DNA of 39,560 nucleotides from Oscillospiraceae bacterium (GCA_031270605.1 JAISXG010000067.1:1-39560); one strand, 5' to 3'. Numbered from the stretch's first letter, positions 15,405 to 24,429 are shown. The notes: a model not told the origin generated them from the sequence alone. Numbers and translations are program-made.

Positions 15405-15611
15405 ATGCGATTGAAAGAATTGAGAAAGAAAAAGAAAATAACCCAATTAAAATTGGCAATGGACCTAAACACGAATCAAAATACAATCAGCCGATATGAG
15501 AACGGAACAAGACAAGCCGATTATGCCACCCTTGTTAAAATTGCTGACTATTTTAATGTTTCAATCGACTATTTGCTGGAGCGAACAGATGATCCGACAG
15601 TCCACAGATAA
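15405..15611 (+). CDS. Small XRE-family helix-turn-helix repressor
   Basis: The 68-residue protein is almost only an HTH domain of the Cro/CI type: MRLKELRKKKKITQLKLAMDL, then NTISRYENGTRQADYATLVKIADYFNVSIDYLLERTD. Single-domain XRE proteins of this size often repress their own promoter. AGGGG lies 9 bases before the ATG. AT-rich, next to a CRISPR relic, with no partner gene: it may be what remains of a mobile element or a solitary stress regulator. Confidence 0.9.
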   Translation: MRLKELRKKKKITQLKLAMDLNTNQNTISRYENGTRQADYATLVKIADYFNVSIDYLLERTDDPTVHR

Positions 15612-15623
15612 GCCCCATATATA

Positions 15624-15657
15624 AAAGCGGCAGGCAAATCTTTATGCCTGCCGCTTT
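15624..15657. terminator. Bidirectional terminator between XRE gene and proC
   Basis: AAAGCGGCAGGCA (15624-15636) pairs perfectly with TGCCTGCCGCTTT (15645-15657), an 8-base loop between. T-rich sequence follows on the plus strand and A-rich sequence precedes it. It serves both convergent genes. Confidence 0.88.
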
Positions 15658-15683
15658 AATTTTATATTGAAGATTTCTATTTC

Positions 15684-16481
15684 TTACAGTTTCTTATCCT
15701 TATCAAACGAGGCCTGATACGCATTGCGCACCGTCTTTTCAAACCCGTTTTCGCGCAAATAATTGACACCCTCAATCGTTGTACCTCCGGGGGAGCAGAC
15801 ACGTTTGATCAGCGCATCCGGCTGCTCGCCGGTTTTCAGAAGCGTCTGTGCACTGCCAAGCGCCATCTGGCAGGCAACCGGCAGCGCAAGCTCCGCGCTC
15901 AGGCCGTTTTCCACCGCCGCCGAAGCGAGCGCGCCGATATACATAAAAGTGTAGGCGGGCGCGCAGCCCGAAAGCACGCCAAACGCCGAAAACAACTCTT
16001 CGGGCAAAGCGACCGCCATGCCGTAGCTCTCACAGATCACGCGCAGAATTTCAGCGTCGCCTTCGTTTGCGTTTTCATTTACGCAATAGGATGAAACCGA
16101 CTGCCCCACCTCCGCGTTGAGGTTGGGGAAAATGCGGCCGAGGCGCGCGTCATACCCCAGAAACGAGCCGATATATGAGAGGGTCTTGCCCGCCGCGATG
16201 GAAGCTACCAACGGATTTTTCCGCTTTAACCCATTCGCAATCTGCGGCAGCAGCTCCGGAAAGGTTTGCGGCTTTGTGGCAAGCACCACAACGTCGCTTG
16301 CGGCGACAAGTGAAAGTGAATCCTTAGCAGCAACCGCCCCTGTTTCGGCGCAGAACGCAAGCAGCGGCTCGCGCAGAATATCATATACACAAACGGTATC
16401 AAAAGTCTCTTTGGCATTTTTCAAAATACCCTTTATAATCGGCCGCGCCATGTTGCCGCAGCCTATGAATCCAATTTTCAT
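15684..16481 (-). CDS. proC: Pyrroline-5-carboxylate reductase
   Basis: Last step of proline synthesis, reducing pyrroline-5-carboxylate with NAD(P)H. The 265-residue length is normal. Rossmann motif GFIGCGNMA at residue 4, VVLATKPQ near 90, PNLNAEVGQS near 138 and the family C-terminal signature with VCSPGGTTIEGV near 228. AAGAGG precedes the ATG. It is a single-gene unit on the minus strand. Confidence 0.94.
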   Translation of the reverse strand: MKIGFIGCGNMARPIIKGILKNAKETFDTVCVYDILREPLLAFCAETGAVAAKDSLSLVAASDVVVLATKPQTFPELLPQIANGLKRKNPLVASIAAGKTLSYIGSFLGYDARLGRIFPNLNAEVGQSVSSYCVNENANEGDAEILRVICESYGMAVALPEELFSAFGVLSGCAPAYTFMYIGALASAAVENGLSAELALPVACQMALGSAQTLLKTGEQPDALIKRVCSPGGTTIEGVNYLRENGFEKTVRNAYQASFDKDKKL

Positions 16482-16592
16482 AAAAAACCTCTTATTCTTT
16501 CGCTTCCCAACATCAACCGCATTTTTCGGTTATAAAAGCAATTATTTGCGATTCATTATAACAAAAAACAATAGAAAAAGCAATCAATGCGA

Positions 16593-16621
16593 TTGCATTC
16601 AAGGCAAAAACTGTGTATAAT
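16593..16621 (+). promoter_or_regulatory. Predicted promoter of coaX
   Basis: TTGCAT (16593-16598), 17 bases, TATAAT (16616-16621). It leaves a leader of about 130 bases. Confidence 0.7.
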
Positions 16622-16681
16622 ATTTGCATTGGGTTACCATCAGGCAACGGTCTTGGAAACGCTTGTGTTTTCGCATACCGG

Positions 16682-16699
16682 AAGCGCGGGCGCTTTTTT
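16682..16699 (+). other. Terminator-like hairpin in the coaX leader
   Basis: AAGCG (16682-16686), loop CGGG, CGCTT (16691-16695), with a six-T run 16694-16699. It lies between promoter and start codon, so it could act as an attenuator, but the stem is short and I see no antiterminator. Confidence 0.35.
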
Positions 16700-16759
16700 C
16701 TGCCTTCGGCCTAATTTTAATATGACCCGTTCTATTTTGCAGCACAGGAGGAACAGCGC

Positions 16760-17533
16760 ATGATTTTGGCAATCGACATCGGCAACACGAACATTTCCAT
16801 CGGCGCATACAGCGAAGACAGGCTTTTGTTTGTTTCACGCGTAGCAACCGACAGAAGCAGGACGGAGGACCAGTACGCGGTTGAAATCCGCCAGATTTTT
16901 CACCTGAACGACACAACGGCCCAGGGCTTTACGGGCGCCATCATCAGCTCTGTTGTTCCCGAGCTCACCAACAGCATCAAGACGGCGATCCATAAAATCA
17001 CAAAGCACAACCCGCTCGTGGTGGGGCCGGGCCTGAAAAACGGCCTGAAAATTGAGGTGGATAACCCCGGCCAGCTCGGCGCTGACCTTGCGGCCGCCGC
17101 CGTCGGCGCGATCCACAAATACCCCCTCCCCTGCCTTGTGATGGACCTCGGCACCGCGACCAAAATCAGCGTGATCGACGGCCGGGGCGTGTTCCGGGGC
17201 GTTACCATCTCCGCAGGCGTGGGCATTTCGCTCGATGCGCTTTCGCAAAGAACCTCGCAGCTGCCCCAAATCAGCATTGAAGCGCCCGAATCCGTCATCG
17301 GCACAAACACCATCGCCTGCATGCAGTCGGGCCTTGTGTGCGGAACGGCCTGCATGCTTGACGGGCTGTGCGGGCGCATTGAAGAGGAGCTGGGTGAACG
17401 CGCCGCGACGATCGTTTCCACAGGCGGGTATTCCCTTGAGATCACAAAGGAGTGCCGCAGGGATGTCGTGTATGACCCGAACCTGCTGCTCGACGGCCTC
17501 AAGGTTATCTATGACAAAAATAAAAAACAATAA
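16760..17533 (+). CDS. coaX: Type III pantothenate kinase
   Basis: Phosphorylates pantothenate as the first step of CoA synthesis; CoaX enzymes are not feedback inhibited by CoA. The 257-residue protein starts MILAIDIGNTNISIGAY (ASKHA phosphate-1 motif with Asp6), has NNPGQLGAD-like DNPGQLGADLAAAA near 95, and MDLGTATKISVID near 130. AGGAGG precedes the ATG. It is followed at 26 bases by a sugar kinase. panE, which makes a pantothenate precursor, is 10 kb away. Confidence 0.94.
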   Translation: MILAIDIGNTNISIGAYSEDRLLFVSRVATDRSRTEDQYAVEIRQIFHLNDTTAQGFTGAIISSVVPELTNSIKTAIHKITKHNPLVVGPGLKNGLKIEVDNPGQLGADLAAAAVGAIHKYPLPCLVMDLGTATKISVIDGRGVFRGVTISAGVGISLDALSQRTSQLPQISIEAPESVIGTNTIACMQSGLVCGTACMLDGLCGRIEEELGERAATIVSTGGYSLEITKECRRDVVYDPNLLLDGLKVIYDKNKKQ

Positions 17534-17559
17534 CAACTTCACTTACGGAGGAAACGTTT

Positions 17560-18573
17560 ATGCTCACAAAACAGAGGCTTCATGAAATCCTCACAAACAT
17601 CGGGAGCGTCAACATCGGCATCATCGGCGACTTCTGCGTGGACATTTACTGGAACGCGGACATGACAAAGAGCGAGCTTTCGCGTGAAACGCCCCACTAC
17701 CCCCTGCCCGTTGTCGAAGAGCGCACCTACCCCGGCGCGGCAGGCAACGCCGCGGCGAATATCGCCGCGCTCGGGCCGAAGTCCATCCGCGCCTGCGGCA
17801 TCATCGGCGACGACTGGCGCGGCGAGCTGCTCAAAAGCGAGCTGAAAAAACGGGGCATCCTCTCCGAAGGCTTTACACTCGAAGAAGGATTGTTTACATA
17901 TGCCTACTGCAAACCCATGCGCAAGGGCATTTCGGACGTGGAGTATGAAGACCCACGCCTTGATTTTGCGAACTACAGGGCCATTTCGCCCGAAACCGAG
18001 GCGCAGGTCATCGAAAAGCTTGACGCGCTTGTGCAGGAGGCGGACATCCTCTGCGTGTCTGACCAGTTTGAATTCGGCATCGTCACCGATCAGGTGCGCG
18101 AACGCATTCTTTCTTATGCGCGGAACGGCCTGAAGGTCGTGGTTGACAGCCGCAACAAAATCAGCCGCTATACGGGCGTGATCCTCAAGCCCAACGAGGT
18201 GGAGTGCTGGCGCGCGGTGTATGGCAACGAAGGCTATCTGCACGCGGCGGAAGAAGAATTTATCGAGGCCGCAAAGGCGCTCGCCGTGAAAAACAACGCC
18301 CTTGTCATGCAAACGCTCGGCGGCCGCGGCAGCCTTGTGACGGACGGAAAAGAAACCCACCGTATCGACGCCGTGAAGCTTGACGGGCCGTTGGACATCT
18401 GCGGCGCGGGCGACACCTTCCTTTCCGCCTTTTCTTCCTGCCTTGCGGCGGGCGCGGCGCCCGAAGAAGCCGCGAGTGTGGCTTCCCTTGCCTCCGCCGT
18501 TACGGTGCAGAAAATCGGCGTCACGGGAACGGCCACAGCAGAGGAAATCCTGCGGCAATTTGAAAAAGCGTAA
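17560..18573 (+). CDS. PfkB-family sugar kinase, HldE/RfaE N-domain-like
   Basis: Ribokinase-fold kinase of 337 residues. Early glycine motif GAAGNAAANIAALG (59-72), SRNKISRYTG near 197, LKPNEVE (209-215), and the anion-hole signature GAGDTF (282-287) with catalytic Asp285. It most resembles the heptose-7-phosphate kinase half of HldE, but the nucleotidyltransferase half is absent. The substrate may be a heptose phosphate or another sugar. GGAGG precedes the ATG. Two-gene operon with coaX is likely; a strong terminator follows. Confidence 0.88.
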   Translation: MLTKQRLHEILTNIGSVNIGIIGDFCVDIYWNADMTKSELSRETPHYPLPVVEERTYPGAAGNAAANIAALGPKSIRACGIIGDDWRGELLKSELKKRGILSEGFTLEEGLFTYAYCKPMRKGISDVEYEDPRLDFANYRAISPETEAQVIEKLDALVQEADILCVSDQFEFGIVTDQVRERILSYARNGLKVVVDSRNKISRYTGVILKPNEVECWRAVYGNEGYLHAAEEEFIEAAKALAVKNNALVMQTLGGRGSLVTDGKETHRIDAVKLDGPLDICGAGDTFLSAFSSCLAAGAAPEEAASVASLASAVTVQKIGVTGTATAEEILRQFEKA

Positions 18574-18588
18574 TAAACATGCATCCGT

Positions 18589-18635
18589 TAAAACAACAAC
18601 CCACGGAACAATGCATTCCGTGGGTTGTTGTTTTA
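18589..18635. terminator. 20-bp perfect stem terminator
   Basis: The left arm 18589-18608 (ends CCCACGGAA) pairs without mismatch with 18616-18635 (starts TTCCGTGGG). A-rich and T-rich edges make it usable in both directions, for the kinase gene (plus) and the secreted protein gene (minus). Confidence 0.9.
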
Positions 18636-18650
18636 GAAGATCGTGTACTT

Positions 18651-20069
18651 TTAGTTCACCTTTACAAGAAAAATCGTCTTATGCTCGCCCCACTGAGCCG
18701 TAACGAAGGTCTCACCGGGGTTGCGGGCCGTTATTTTTTTACCCGAAACAGCGATAATATTACTGTCATAACCGCTGAGAGTGATATCGCCCCAAAGAAT
18801 TTTGTGCTTCTCCAGATTGTTTTCAATTTTCCAAACAACCGCCTGCATGCTTTCGCCCGCGTTCAGCGTGTGATATCCGGGCTGTGCCGAAATCCCGATA
18901 TATTGATTGTAAGGCTTGTTCGGCAGCTTTTCGATTTCCCTGTGCGTGTTGGGGTTGCCCGCGTCAGAAAACTCGTTCGTGCCGCTTAAAGAAATCTCAA
19001 TTTCATGAAGCCGTGTCGCCCAGTTGCCCCAGCCCCTGCCGTATGCATAGCCGATCATGAGTTTATCACCGATACGGATGTGGCCGTTCGGGCGGGAAAG
19101 CATACCGGAATTGTGGCAATACCAGCTGACGTGCGTATACAGCCGCTCGGTTTCAAAAAAGGTCAGGCCATCGTTGGATTCATACATGGCCACATAGCTG
19201 TCCTCACCCATGCGCATTGCGGTTGAAACGGCGATAAACTTGCCGTAATCCTCTATATATTTCACATCGGCGGAATCCGAACCGCCGGCGGTGTATGCAA
19301 TTGCCGCCTGATGGCCGTAGATGGTTGCGGGCCAGTTCTCGTCCGCCGCGTCCGCAAGGCAGACATTGGTCCTGCGAAACGCCGTGCCGGATTCATCCAC
19401 ACTGTCAAGCGTATAATAAATATAAAGCGTATCGCCTTTCACGACAAAGCTCGGCTCACCGATGCCCCAGCGTTCGCTGCTGCCGGTATAGGCAACGATC
19501 GGCTGCGGTTTGCCGCCCCAGCCCGCGCCGTTCCATTTTTCATATGGTCCGTCGGGGGTTCTGCTGCGCGCAACGAAGGCATGGTTGTCAACGCCGCCCT
19601 CATTGGTGGTCGAAGTGTAGCCCAGATAATAATAGCCGCCGAAATATACAACGCCCGGGTCGCAGACAGAATAAAAATCAGGCGAGTCCGGCGTGGGCTG
19701 CAAAACCACTTTTTCATCCGTCCATGATTTACCGCCGTCGGGTGAGTGGCGGTAGGTAATCCAGTCCCACTGCCCGAAAGCTCCCGGCGCGGCAAACCAC
19801 GCGTCGATGCTGCCGTCGGCGTTGAGAATCATGCTCGGACCGTAGCGGTAACCGGAAGAGTCGCGCTGGTCGGGCGCATAAATATCACAGCCCTCGTCCA
19901 GCACACGCACACTGAGATAGCTGCTCTCGTCGGGCGTGACGGCAACCGGCGCTTCCTCCGCATAAAGCCTGCCCTCAAGGGGCGTGGGCGTTACAACCGG
20001 AATCAGCTGAATACCGAGCACCTGCAGCGCGCAAATCAGATAAGTAACGATTTCTCTGAAAAACCACAT
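18651..20069 (-). CDS. Secreted/anchored beta-propeller protein (GH43/GH32-like) with Ig-like C-terminus
   Basis: The 472-residue protein has an N-terminal hydrophobic segment (about 4-27, FFREIVTYLICALQVLGIQL), so it is exported and possibly membrane-anchored. Residues about 50-390 hold repeating blade motifs of the five-bladed propeller type: YGPSMILNADGSIDAWF, DPGVVYFGGYYYLGYTS, GIGEPSFVVKGDTLYIYYT. The last 75 residues (SGYDSNIIAVSGKKITARNPGETFVTAQ) resemble a bacterial Ig-like (BIG2) domain. I cannot assign the catalytic acids with certainty, so it may be a glycosidase or only a carbohydrate-binding protein. Start chosen at 20069 with GGAG upstream rather than at 20087. Confidence 0.75.
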   Translation of the reverse strand: MWFFREIVTYLICALQVLGIQLIPVVTPTPLEGRLYAEEAPVAVTPDESSYLSVRVLDEGCDIYAPDQRDSSGYRYGPSMILNADGSIDAWFAAPGAFGQWDWITYRHSPDGGKSWTDEKVVLQPTPDSPDFYSVCDPGVVYFGGYYYLGYTSTTNEGGVDNHAFVARSRTPDGPYEKWNGAGWGGKPQPIVAYTGSSERWGIGEPSFVVKGDTLYIYYTLDSVDESGTAFRRTNVCLADAADENWPATIYGHQAAIAYTAGGSDSADVKYIEDYGKFIAVSTAMRMGEDSYVAMYESNDGLTFFETERLYTHVSWYCHNSGMLSRPNGHIRIGDKLMIGYAYGRGWGNWATRLHEIEISLSGTNEFSDAGNPNTHREIEKLPNKPYNQYIGISAQPGYHTLNAGESMQAVVWKIENNLEKHKILWGDITLSGYDSNIIAVSGKKITARNPGETFVTAQWGEHKTIFLVKVN

Positions 20070-20168
20070 AACAATTTCTCCATTCATAGCAATTTACGCG
20101 TTGCGTAAGCTGGCCCCGTCCTGCAATACCAATGCGTTCAGCCAATCCACAATATCTGAAAAAACCTC

Positions 20169-21059
20169 TTATTTTGATGTTTCATTCAATATTTCATGGC
20201 GGCAATGAGGATAAAACTTTCTCTCAACATGTTCCTGACCTTGACTTTTTAATGTGTCAAAAACCTTTTCCACTCCTTTGCCATAGTCGCCCACAGGGTC
20301 GTCCTGCCCCGAAACAAACAGCAGCGGCAGGTCTTTCGGCACCTGTTCAAACCACTCCGTTGCCGAAACACTCATCAAAAGCCGAAACAGGTCTCTATAA
20401 CCCGCAGCGGTAAACAAAAAGCCGCATAACGGGTCATCCACATAAGCCGTCACCACTTCGCCGTCACTTGAAAGCCAATCGAACTTCGTTTTTGCCCCGG
20501 GTATTTTTTGGTTGAAGCCGCCGAAGGCAATGCGGTCGATCAACGGCGAGCGGTGCATAGCGCCCTTTACGCGGCCGACGGCACAGGCCAGGCAAAATCC
20601 CGGCTTTGCCGCAGGATTCGGGCCGCTCGTCGCGCAAAAAATCGCACCGCTAAGCTGCTCGCCGTATTGCGCGGCATAGCTCCTCGCAAGCAGCGAGCCC
20701 ATGCTGTGACCAAACAAGAACAACGGCAAATCAGGAAAGCGCTCTCTTGCCAGCAGCGAAAGATGGTGCATGTCTTCCACAAGGCTGCGCACACCGTCAC
20801 CATCGCCAAAAAAGCCGAGCTTGTCCCGCGATAAAACAGATTTGCCGTGGCCAAGGTGATCGTTGATCACAACAACATAGCCGTGTTGGCACAAAAACTC
20901 AGCAAACCGCGCATACCGTCTGGAGTGCTCTGCCATGCCATGGGCAATCTGCACGATCCCCTTGAGCCTTTCGGTCTGCTGAGGAATATAGTTGCGCACA
21001 TAAATATCGGCCAGCCCGCTGACAGACGGAAAGGCGCCGCAGCTTTGAATAATGCTCAT
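20169..21059 (-). CDS. Alpha/beta hydrolase, monoacylglycerol-lipase-like
   Basis: Serine hydrolase of the S33/lysophospholipase group, 296 residues. The triad is visible: nucleophile Ser119 in GHSMGS, an acid in SGQDDPVG (Asp254 likely), and His288 in CRHEI. HGMAEHSRRY near residue 40 supplies the oxyanion region typical of monoacylglycerol lipases. No signal peptide, so cytoplasmic. The ATG at 21059 has AAAGGAG at a proper distance; the ATG at 21065 is too close. Likely single-gene transcript from the promoter at 21168-21195. Confidence 0.88.
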   Translation of the reverse strand: MSIIQSCGAFPSVSGLADIYVRNYIPQQTERLKGIVQIAHGMAEHSRRYARFAEFLCQHGYVVVINDHLGHGKSVLSRDKLGFFGDGDGVRSLVEDMHHLSLLARERFPDLPLFLFGHSMGSLLARSYAAQYGEQLSGAIFCATSGPNPAAKPGFCLACAVGRVKGAMHRSPLIDRIAFGGFNQKIPGAKTKFDWLSSDGEVVTAYVDDPLCGFLFTAAGYRDLFRLLMSVSATEWFEQVPKDLPLLFVSGQDDPVGDYGKGVEKVFDTLKSQGQEHVERKFYPHCRHEILNETSK

Positions 21060-21167
21060 AGCCATTCTCCTTTATTCCTATAAAACATAACAAGCCCAGA
21101 GTCATGATTTTTACACCAGACGCGCACTGTGTACAGCCTGCGCCTGTGCTCGTGGCTGACAGATATT

Positions 21168-21195
21168 ATTGTAACATAAATTTTTTATTTTGTAA
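21168..21195 (-). promoter_or_regulatory. Predicted promoter of the alpha/beta hydrolase
   Basis: On the minus strand TTACAA (21190-21195), 16 bases, TACAAT (21168-21173). The gap 21060-21378 otherwise holds only this and the prs terminator at 21257-21302. Confidence 0.5.
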
Positions 21196-21256
21196 TCATA
21201 TCAACCAAATTTTTGTTTAATATCACATTTTTAATACATGACAACTAGCGAAAATA

Positions 21257-21302
21257 AACAAAAAGGCTGTTTGGTAAGGTCATTGTACATTACCAAACAG
21301 CC
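21257..21302 (-). terminator. Terminator of the PRPP synthetase gene
   Basis: GGCTGTTTGGTAA (21265-21277) pairs perfectly with TTACCAAACAGCC (21290-21302). The minus strand then reads TTTTTGTTTATTTT. A 13-bp stem. Confidence 0.88.
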
Positions 21303-21378
21303 CTTTAAAAATCTGGCAAACAAAGGCCTTTTTCGCTATCTTTTGAAGCTTTGCCTCAAATTTTATCACACAAGGCTT

Positions 21379-22566
21379 TTATATGTCGTTTTTAAAGCCT
21401 TTTTCCGCAAGAAATTTGCTGATGCGCTTTGAGGGCGAAAGAAATTCGCTGATGGACATATCGTGGTTCAGCGTGTCGATAATCAATGAGATAAATTTTG
21501 ACATATCCACCTCATGATACCACACGCGCCCCAGCAGCTCAGGCGAGCGATAAACGAGATTTGTGGTAAAAACGCCATGGATCACGCCGTCTTCAAACGC
21601 CTTGTCAAACATTTGCAGGCCGTTGCAGAACAGGCCGAACGCTGAAAACACAAACACACGGTTGGCATTGAGGTCTTTGAGCTTTGTGGCAACCTCAATC
21701 ATCGACTCGCCGGACGAAATCATGTCGTCAACCACAATCACGTCCTTGCCTTCGACATTCGAGCCGAGGAACTCATGGGCAACGATCGGGTTGCGCCCCT
21801 GCACCACCCTTGAATAGTCCCGCCGTTTATAGAACATGCCAAGCTCGATGCCAAGCACCGTGGAATAATAAATGCAGCGGCTCATGCCGCCCTCATCGGG
21901 CGAAATCACCATCAGGCTGTCCTTGTCGATTTTCACATTTTCCACATTATTGACAAAGGCCTTGATCATCTGATAAACCGTTGTGATGTTTTCAAACGTG
22001 TGCAACGGAATGGCGTTCTGCACCCTCGCGTCATGCGCGTCAAAGGTCAGAATATTGTCAACGCCCATTGTGTCGCACAGCTCCTGCAGCGCGAGCGCGC
22101 AGTCAAGGGATTCGCGGCTCGAGCGCTTGTGCTGCCTGCCTTCATAAAGCATGGGCATGATCACCGTAATGCGGTGCGCTTTGCCGGCGGCGGCGGCGAT
22201 CGCGCGCTTGAGGTTCGCGTAGTGCTCGTCGGGCCCCATGGGGATGTTTTTGATGCCGTAGCGCTCCGTCGTCACGCCATAATTAAAGATGTCGCACAAA
22301 ATAAAAAGATCGTATCCACGCACAGATTCGTGGATGACGGCCTTTCCCTCTCCGGTTCCAAAACGAATGAACTCGGTGTTTATGATGTAAGATGCTCTTT
22401 GATATCCTGCAAATGCAATGGTGCCTTTATGCTCACTTTCTCGCTCAGCGCGCCAATTCACGATGAAACTGTCAATTTTCTGCGCGAGCTCCTCACACCC
22501 GGGAAGGGTAATGATGCCCAGCGGGCCATAAGGAATGGTGGTGAATTCATTATTTCTTGCAGACAT
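21379..22566 (-). CDS. prs: Ribose-phosphate pyrophosphokinase, long form
   Basis: Makes PRPP from ribose 5-phosphate and ATP. At 395 residues it is about 80 longer than the usual enzyme, mostly at the N-terminus and in insertions. The PRPP loop VIVVDDMISSGESM (276-289) is intact. MPMLYEGRQHKRSSRE (137-152) replaces the usual PYxxYARQDRK, and TFDAHDARVQNAIP (174-187) replaces the DLHAxQIQGFF region. A standard-length prs may exist elsewhere. It could therefore be a paralogue with altered regulation. GGAGG lies 12 bases before the ATG. Confidence 0.85.
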   Translation of the reverse strand: MSARNNEFTTIPYGPLGIITLPGCEELAQKIDSFIVNWRAERESEHKGTIAFAGYQRASYIINTEFIRFGTGEGKAVIHESVRGYDLFILCDIFNYGVTTERYGIKNIPMGPDEHYANLKRAIAAAAGKAHRITVIMPMLYEGRQHKRSSRESLDCALALQELCDTMGVDNILTFDAHDARVQNAIPLHTFENITTVYQMIKAFVNNVENVKIDKDSLMVISPDEGGMSRCIYYSTVLGIELGMFYKRRDYSRVVQGRNPIVAHEFLGSNVEGKDVIVVDDMISSGESMIEVATKLKDLNANRVFVFSAFGLFCNGLQMFDKAFEDGVIHGVFTTNLVYRSPELLGRVWYHEVDMSKFISLIIDTLNHDMSISEFLSPSKRISKFLAEKGFKNDI

Positions 22567-22601
22567 AAATCAAAACAACCTCCAAATTTTACTTCACTTA
22601 T

Positions 22602-22629
22602 ATTTTACAATATTTCATTATTTTTGCAA
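22602..22629 (-). promoter_or_regulatory. Predicted promoter of prs
   Basis: On the minus strand TTGCAA (22624-22629), 16 bases, TAAAAT (22602-22607). Confidence 0.55.
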
Positions 22630-22689
22630 TACCTTTTGAGCATCAAACGCCTGAATTTAGTGCAGGATTTTCAGGCAAAAAAAACCTTT

Positions 22690-22719
22690 CTTTTGTTGCT
22701 TTCAACGAAAGCGCAAAAG
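22690..22719. other. Hairpin between the divergent prs and transporter genes
   Basis: CTTTTGTTGCTTTC (22690-22703) can pair with GAAAGCGCAAAAG (22707-22719) with one bulge and G-T pairs. No function assigned. Confidence 0.35.
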
Positions 22720-22836
22720 ATGCATAATTTTCTTAATCTATTGTGCGGTTTTTTGTTGCAAGTACTTAGAATCTGTGATAAACTATAATTTAAGAGTTTC
22801 TATACGAAGCTGAAACTTAGGATTGGGGGAGTTTTC

Positions 22837-24396
22837 TTGGCTGATACCGTTGTTACGGCTGAAGCTGCAGCTACCACCTGTGCGGAAGAGTACAGAAATT
22901 ATGTTCATGAGGACAGGCGCTATGTCCCGCGAAAAGAAGTCGTTGCATACATAATTTATGATGTTGCGCAAAGCTTTAACATCAACAAATACACCGAGCG
23001 CTTTAATCTCGACGTTTTGCACGTGAGCCTTTTTCTGATTCCGATCGTGGACTTTTGGGGCGGTATATGGGACGCGGTCAACGACACCATCATCGGCGCG
23101 CTTGTTGACAGAACCAGAACCCGCTGGGGCAAATTCAAGCCCTATCTTTTAACGCTTGCAATCCCGATCGCCCTCGGCACCTGCATGTTTTGGTTTTTGC
23201 CGATTTTATTTCCAAACGCACCGGAGGACAGCGTCCCCAAATTTATCGCTTATTTTGCGCTTGCGCTGATTCGTGAAACCGCGGGAACCTTTCAGGATAT
23301 TTCGCGGACCGGCATGCTCTCCACCATCTCGCCGCACCCGATAGAACGAACGCGGCTGATTACCATGGCGCAGCTGCTCTCTTTCGGCGACCAACTGCCT
23401 GAGCTGACCATGACGCTGATGATTGACATGGTGAACAAGAATGTGATTAACATCCCTATGCGTTCGGTTTACCTGATTATCGGCTGCGGCAGCGCGATTG
23501 TCGCCGGCTTGATGTCGCTTTATTTTGCGGCTGTCGCAAAAGAGCGTGTCATCCAGTCGGTCGAAAAACCGAACATCAAGCAATCCATCATGTCCATTGC
23601 ACGCAACAAGCCGATTTTGCTGATCACGCTTTCAGAATTTTTGAGCGCCTTTTCGCTCAGCACGGGCATGACAAACTATTATGTGGACGTGCTCGGCTCG
23701 GCATCTCTTTATATGGTCGTGGGCATTCCCGGCGGATTTGTGTCCACACCCTCTTATGCGTGGGTGCCTTGGTTCCGCAGAAAGTTCGCAACAAGAACCC
23801 TCTGGATTCTGGGCAGCATCACGGGCGACGCGCTGATGTTCCTTGTGTTCCTGTTCGGTTCCATCGGCGGCCGGGTCAACGGCCTTTACAAAAGAGTGGG
23901 GCCGATGATCGGCGCGATCATGATTCAAGAAACGCTGTTCATGTCTGTCTTCGGTATTCGCAAGGTCATCCCGCAGGAGATGTTCAACGAAGCGATGGAC
24001 TACTGCGAATGGAAAAACGGCTACCGCACAGAGGCAATGACAGGCGTTGCGAAGGGTCTTGCACGTAAATTTGTCGACACCTTCGGCAAAACCATCCGCT
24101 CGTTGCTGATGATCAAAATCGGTTACCAGCAAAGCGCCGGGCATCTGAATCAAAGTGACGACACGAAATATTATCTGTTTGCGATGGCGACGGCGCTGCC
24201 GTTTGTAACATCCCTGCTCGGTGTCATTCCGAAGCTGTTCTATGACCTTTCGGGCGCAAAGCGCGACACGATGTATGCCGAGCTCCTGCAACGGCGCGCA
24301 GAGGCCTCTGTTCAGGCCTCCGGCGGCGACGCAGAGTCGATGAAGCTGCTTGCCGCACAGCAGATGTCGGTCGCGGAGCAAGACAAAAAGCTGTAA
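22837..24396 (+). CDS. GPH-type (glycoside/cation symporter-like) membrane transporter
   Basis: The 519-residue protein has about twelve hydrophobic segments and the GPH hallmark region NDTIIGALVDRTRTRWGKFKPYLL near residue 87. The N-terminal 35 residues are soluble and longer than usual; the C-terminal 30 are a charged, Ala/Gln-rich tail. The substrate is unknown. It starts with TTG at 22837, supported by GGGGGAG 6 bases upstream; no ATG fits. A -10-like TATAAT is near 22785. It stands alone, ending at a terminator. Confidence 0.82.
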   Translation: MADTVVTAEAAATTCAEEYRNYVHEDRRYVPRKEVVAYIIYDVAQSFNINKYTERFNLDVLHVSLFLIPIVDFWGGIWDAVNDTIIGALVDRTRTRWGKFKPYLLTLAIPIALGTCMFWFLPILFPNAPEDSVPKFIAYFALALIRETAGTFQDISRTGMLSTISPHPIERTRLITMAQLLSFGDQLPELTMTLMIDMVNKNVINIPMRSVYLIIGCGSAIVAGLMSLYFAAVAKERVIQSVEKPNIKQSIMSIARNKPILLITLSEFLSAFSLSTGMTNYYVDVLGSASLYMVVGIPGGFVSTPSYAWVPWFRRKFATRTLWILGSITGDALMFLVFLFGSIGGRVNGLYKRVGPMIGAIMIQETLFMSVFGIRKVIPQEMFNEAMDYCEWKNGYRTEAMTGVAKGLARKFVDTFGKTIRSLLMIKIGYQQSAGHLNQSDDTKYYLFAMATALPFVTSLLGVIPKLFYDLSGAKRDTMYAELLQRRAEASVQASGGDAESMKLLAAQQMSVAEQDKKL

Positions 24397-24429
24397 GCGT
24401 TTTTTGCATTCTTTATAGAACAGGCAACC

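Noticed and set aside
15006-15660. Active CRISPR-Cas locus
   Set aside because: No cas gene on either strand within the window, no leader, and a decayed last repeat.
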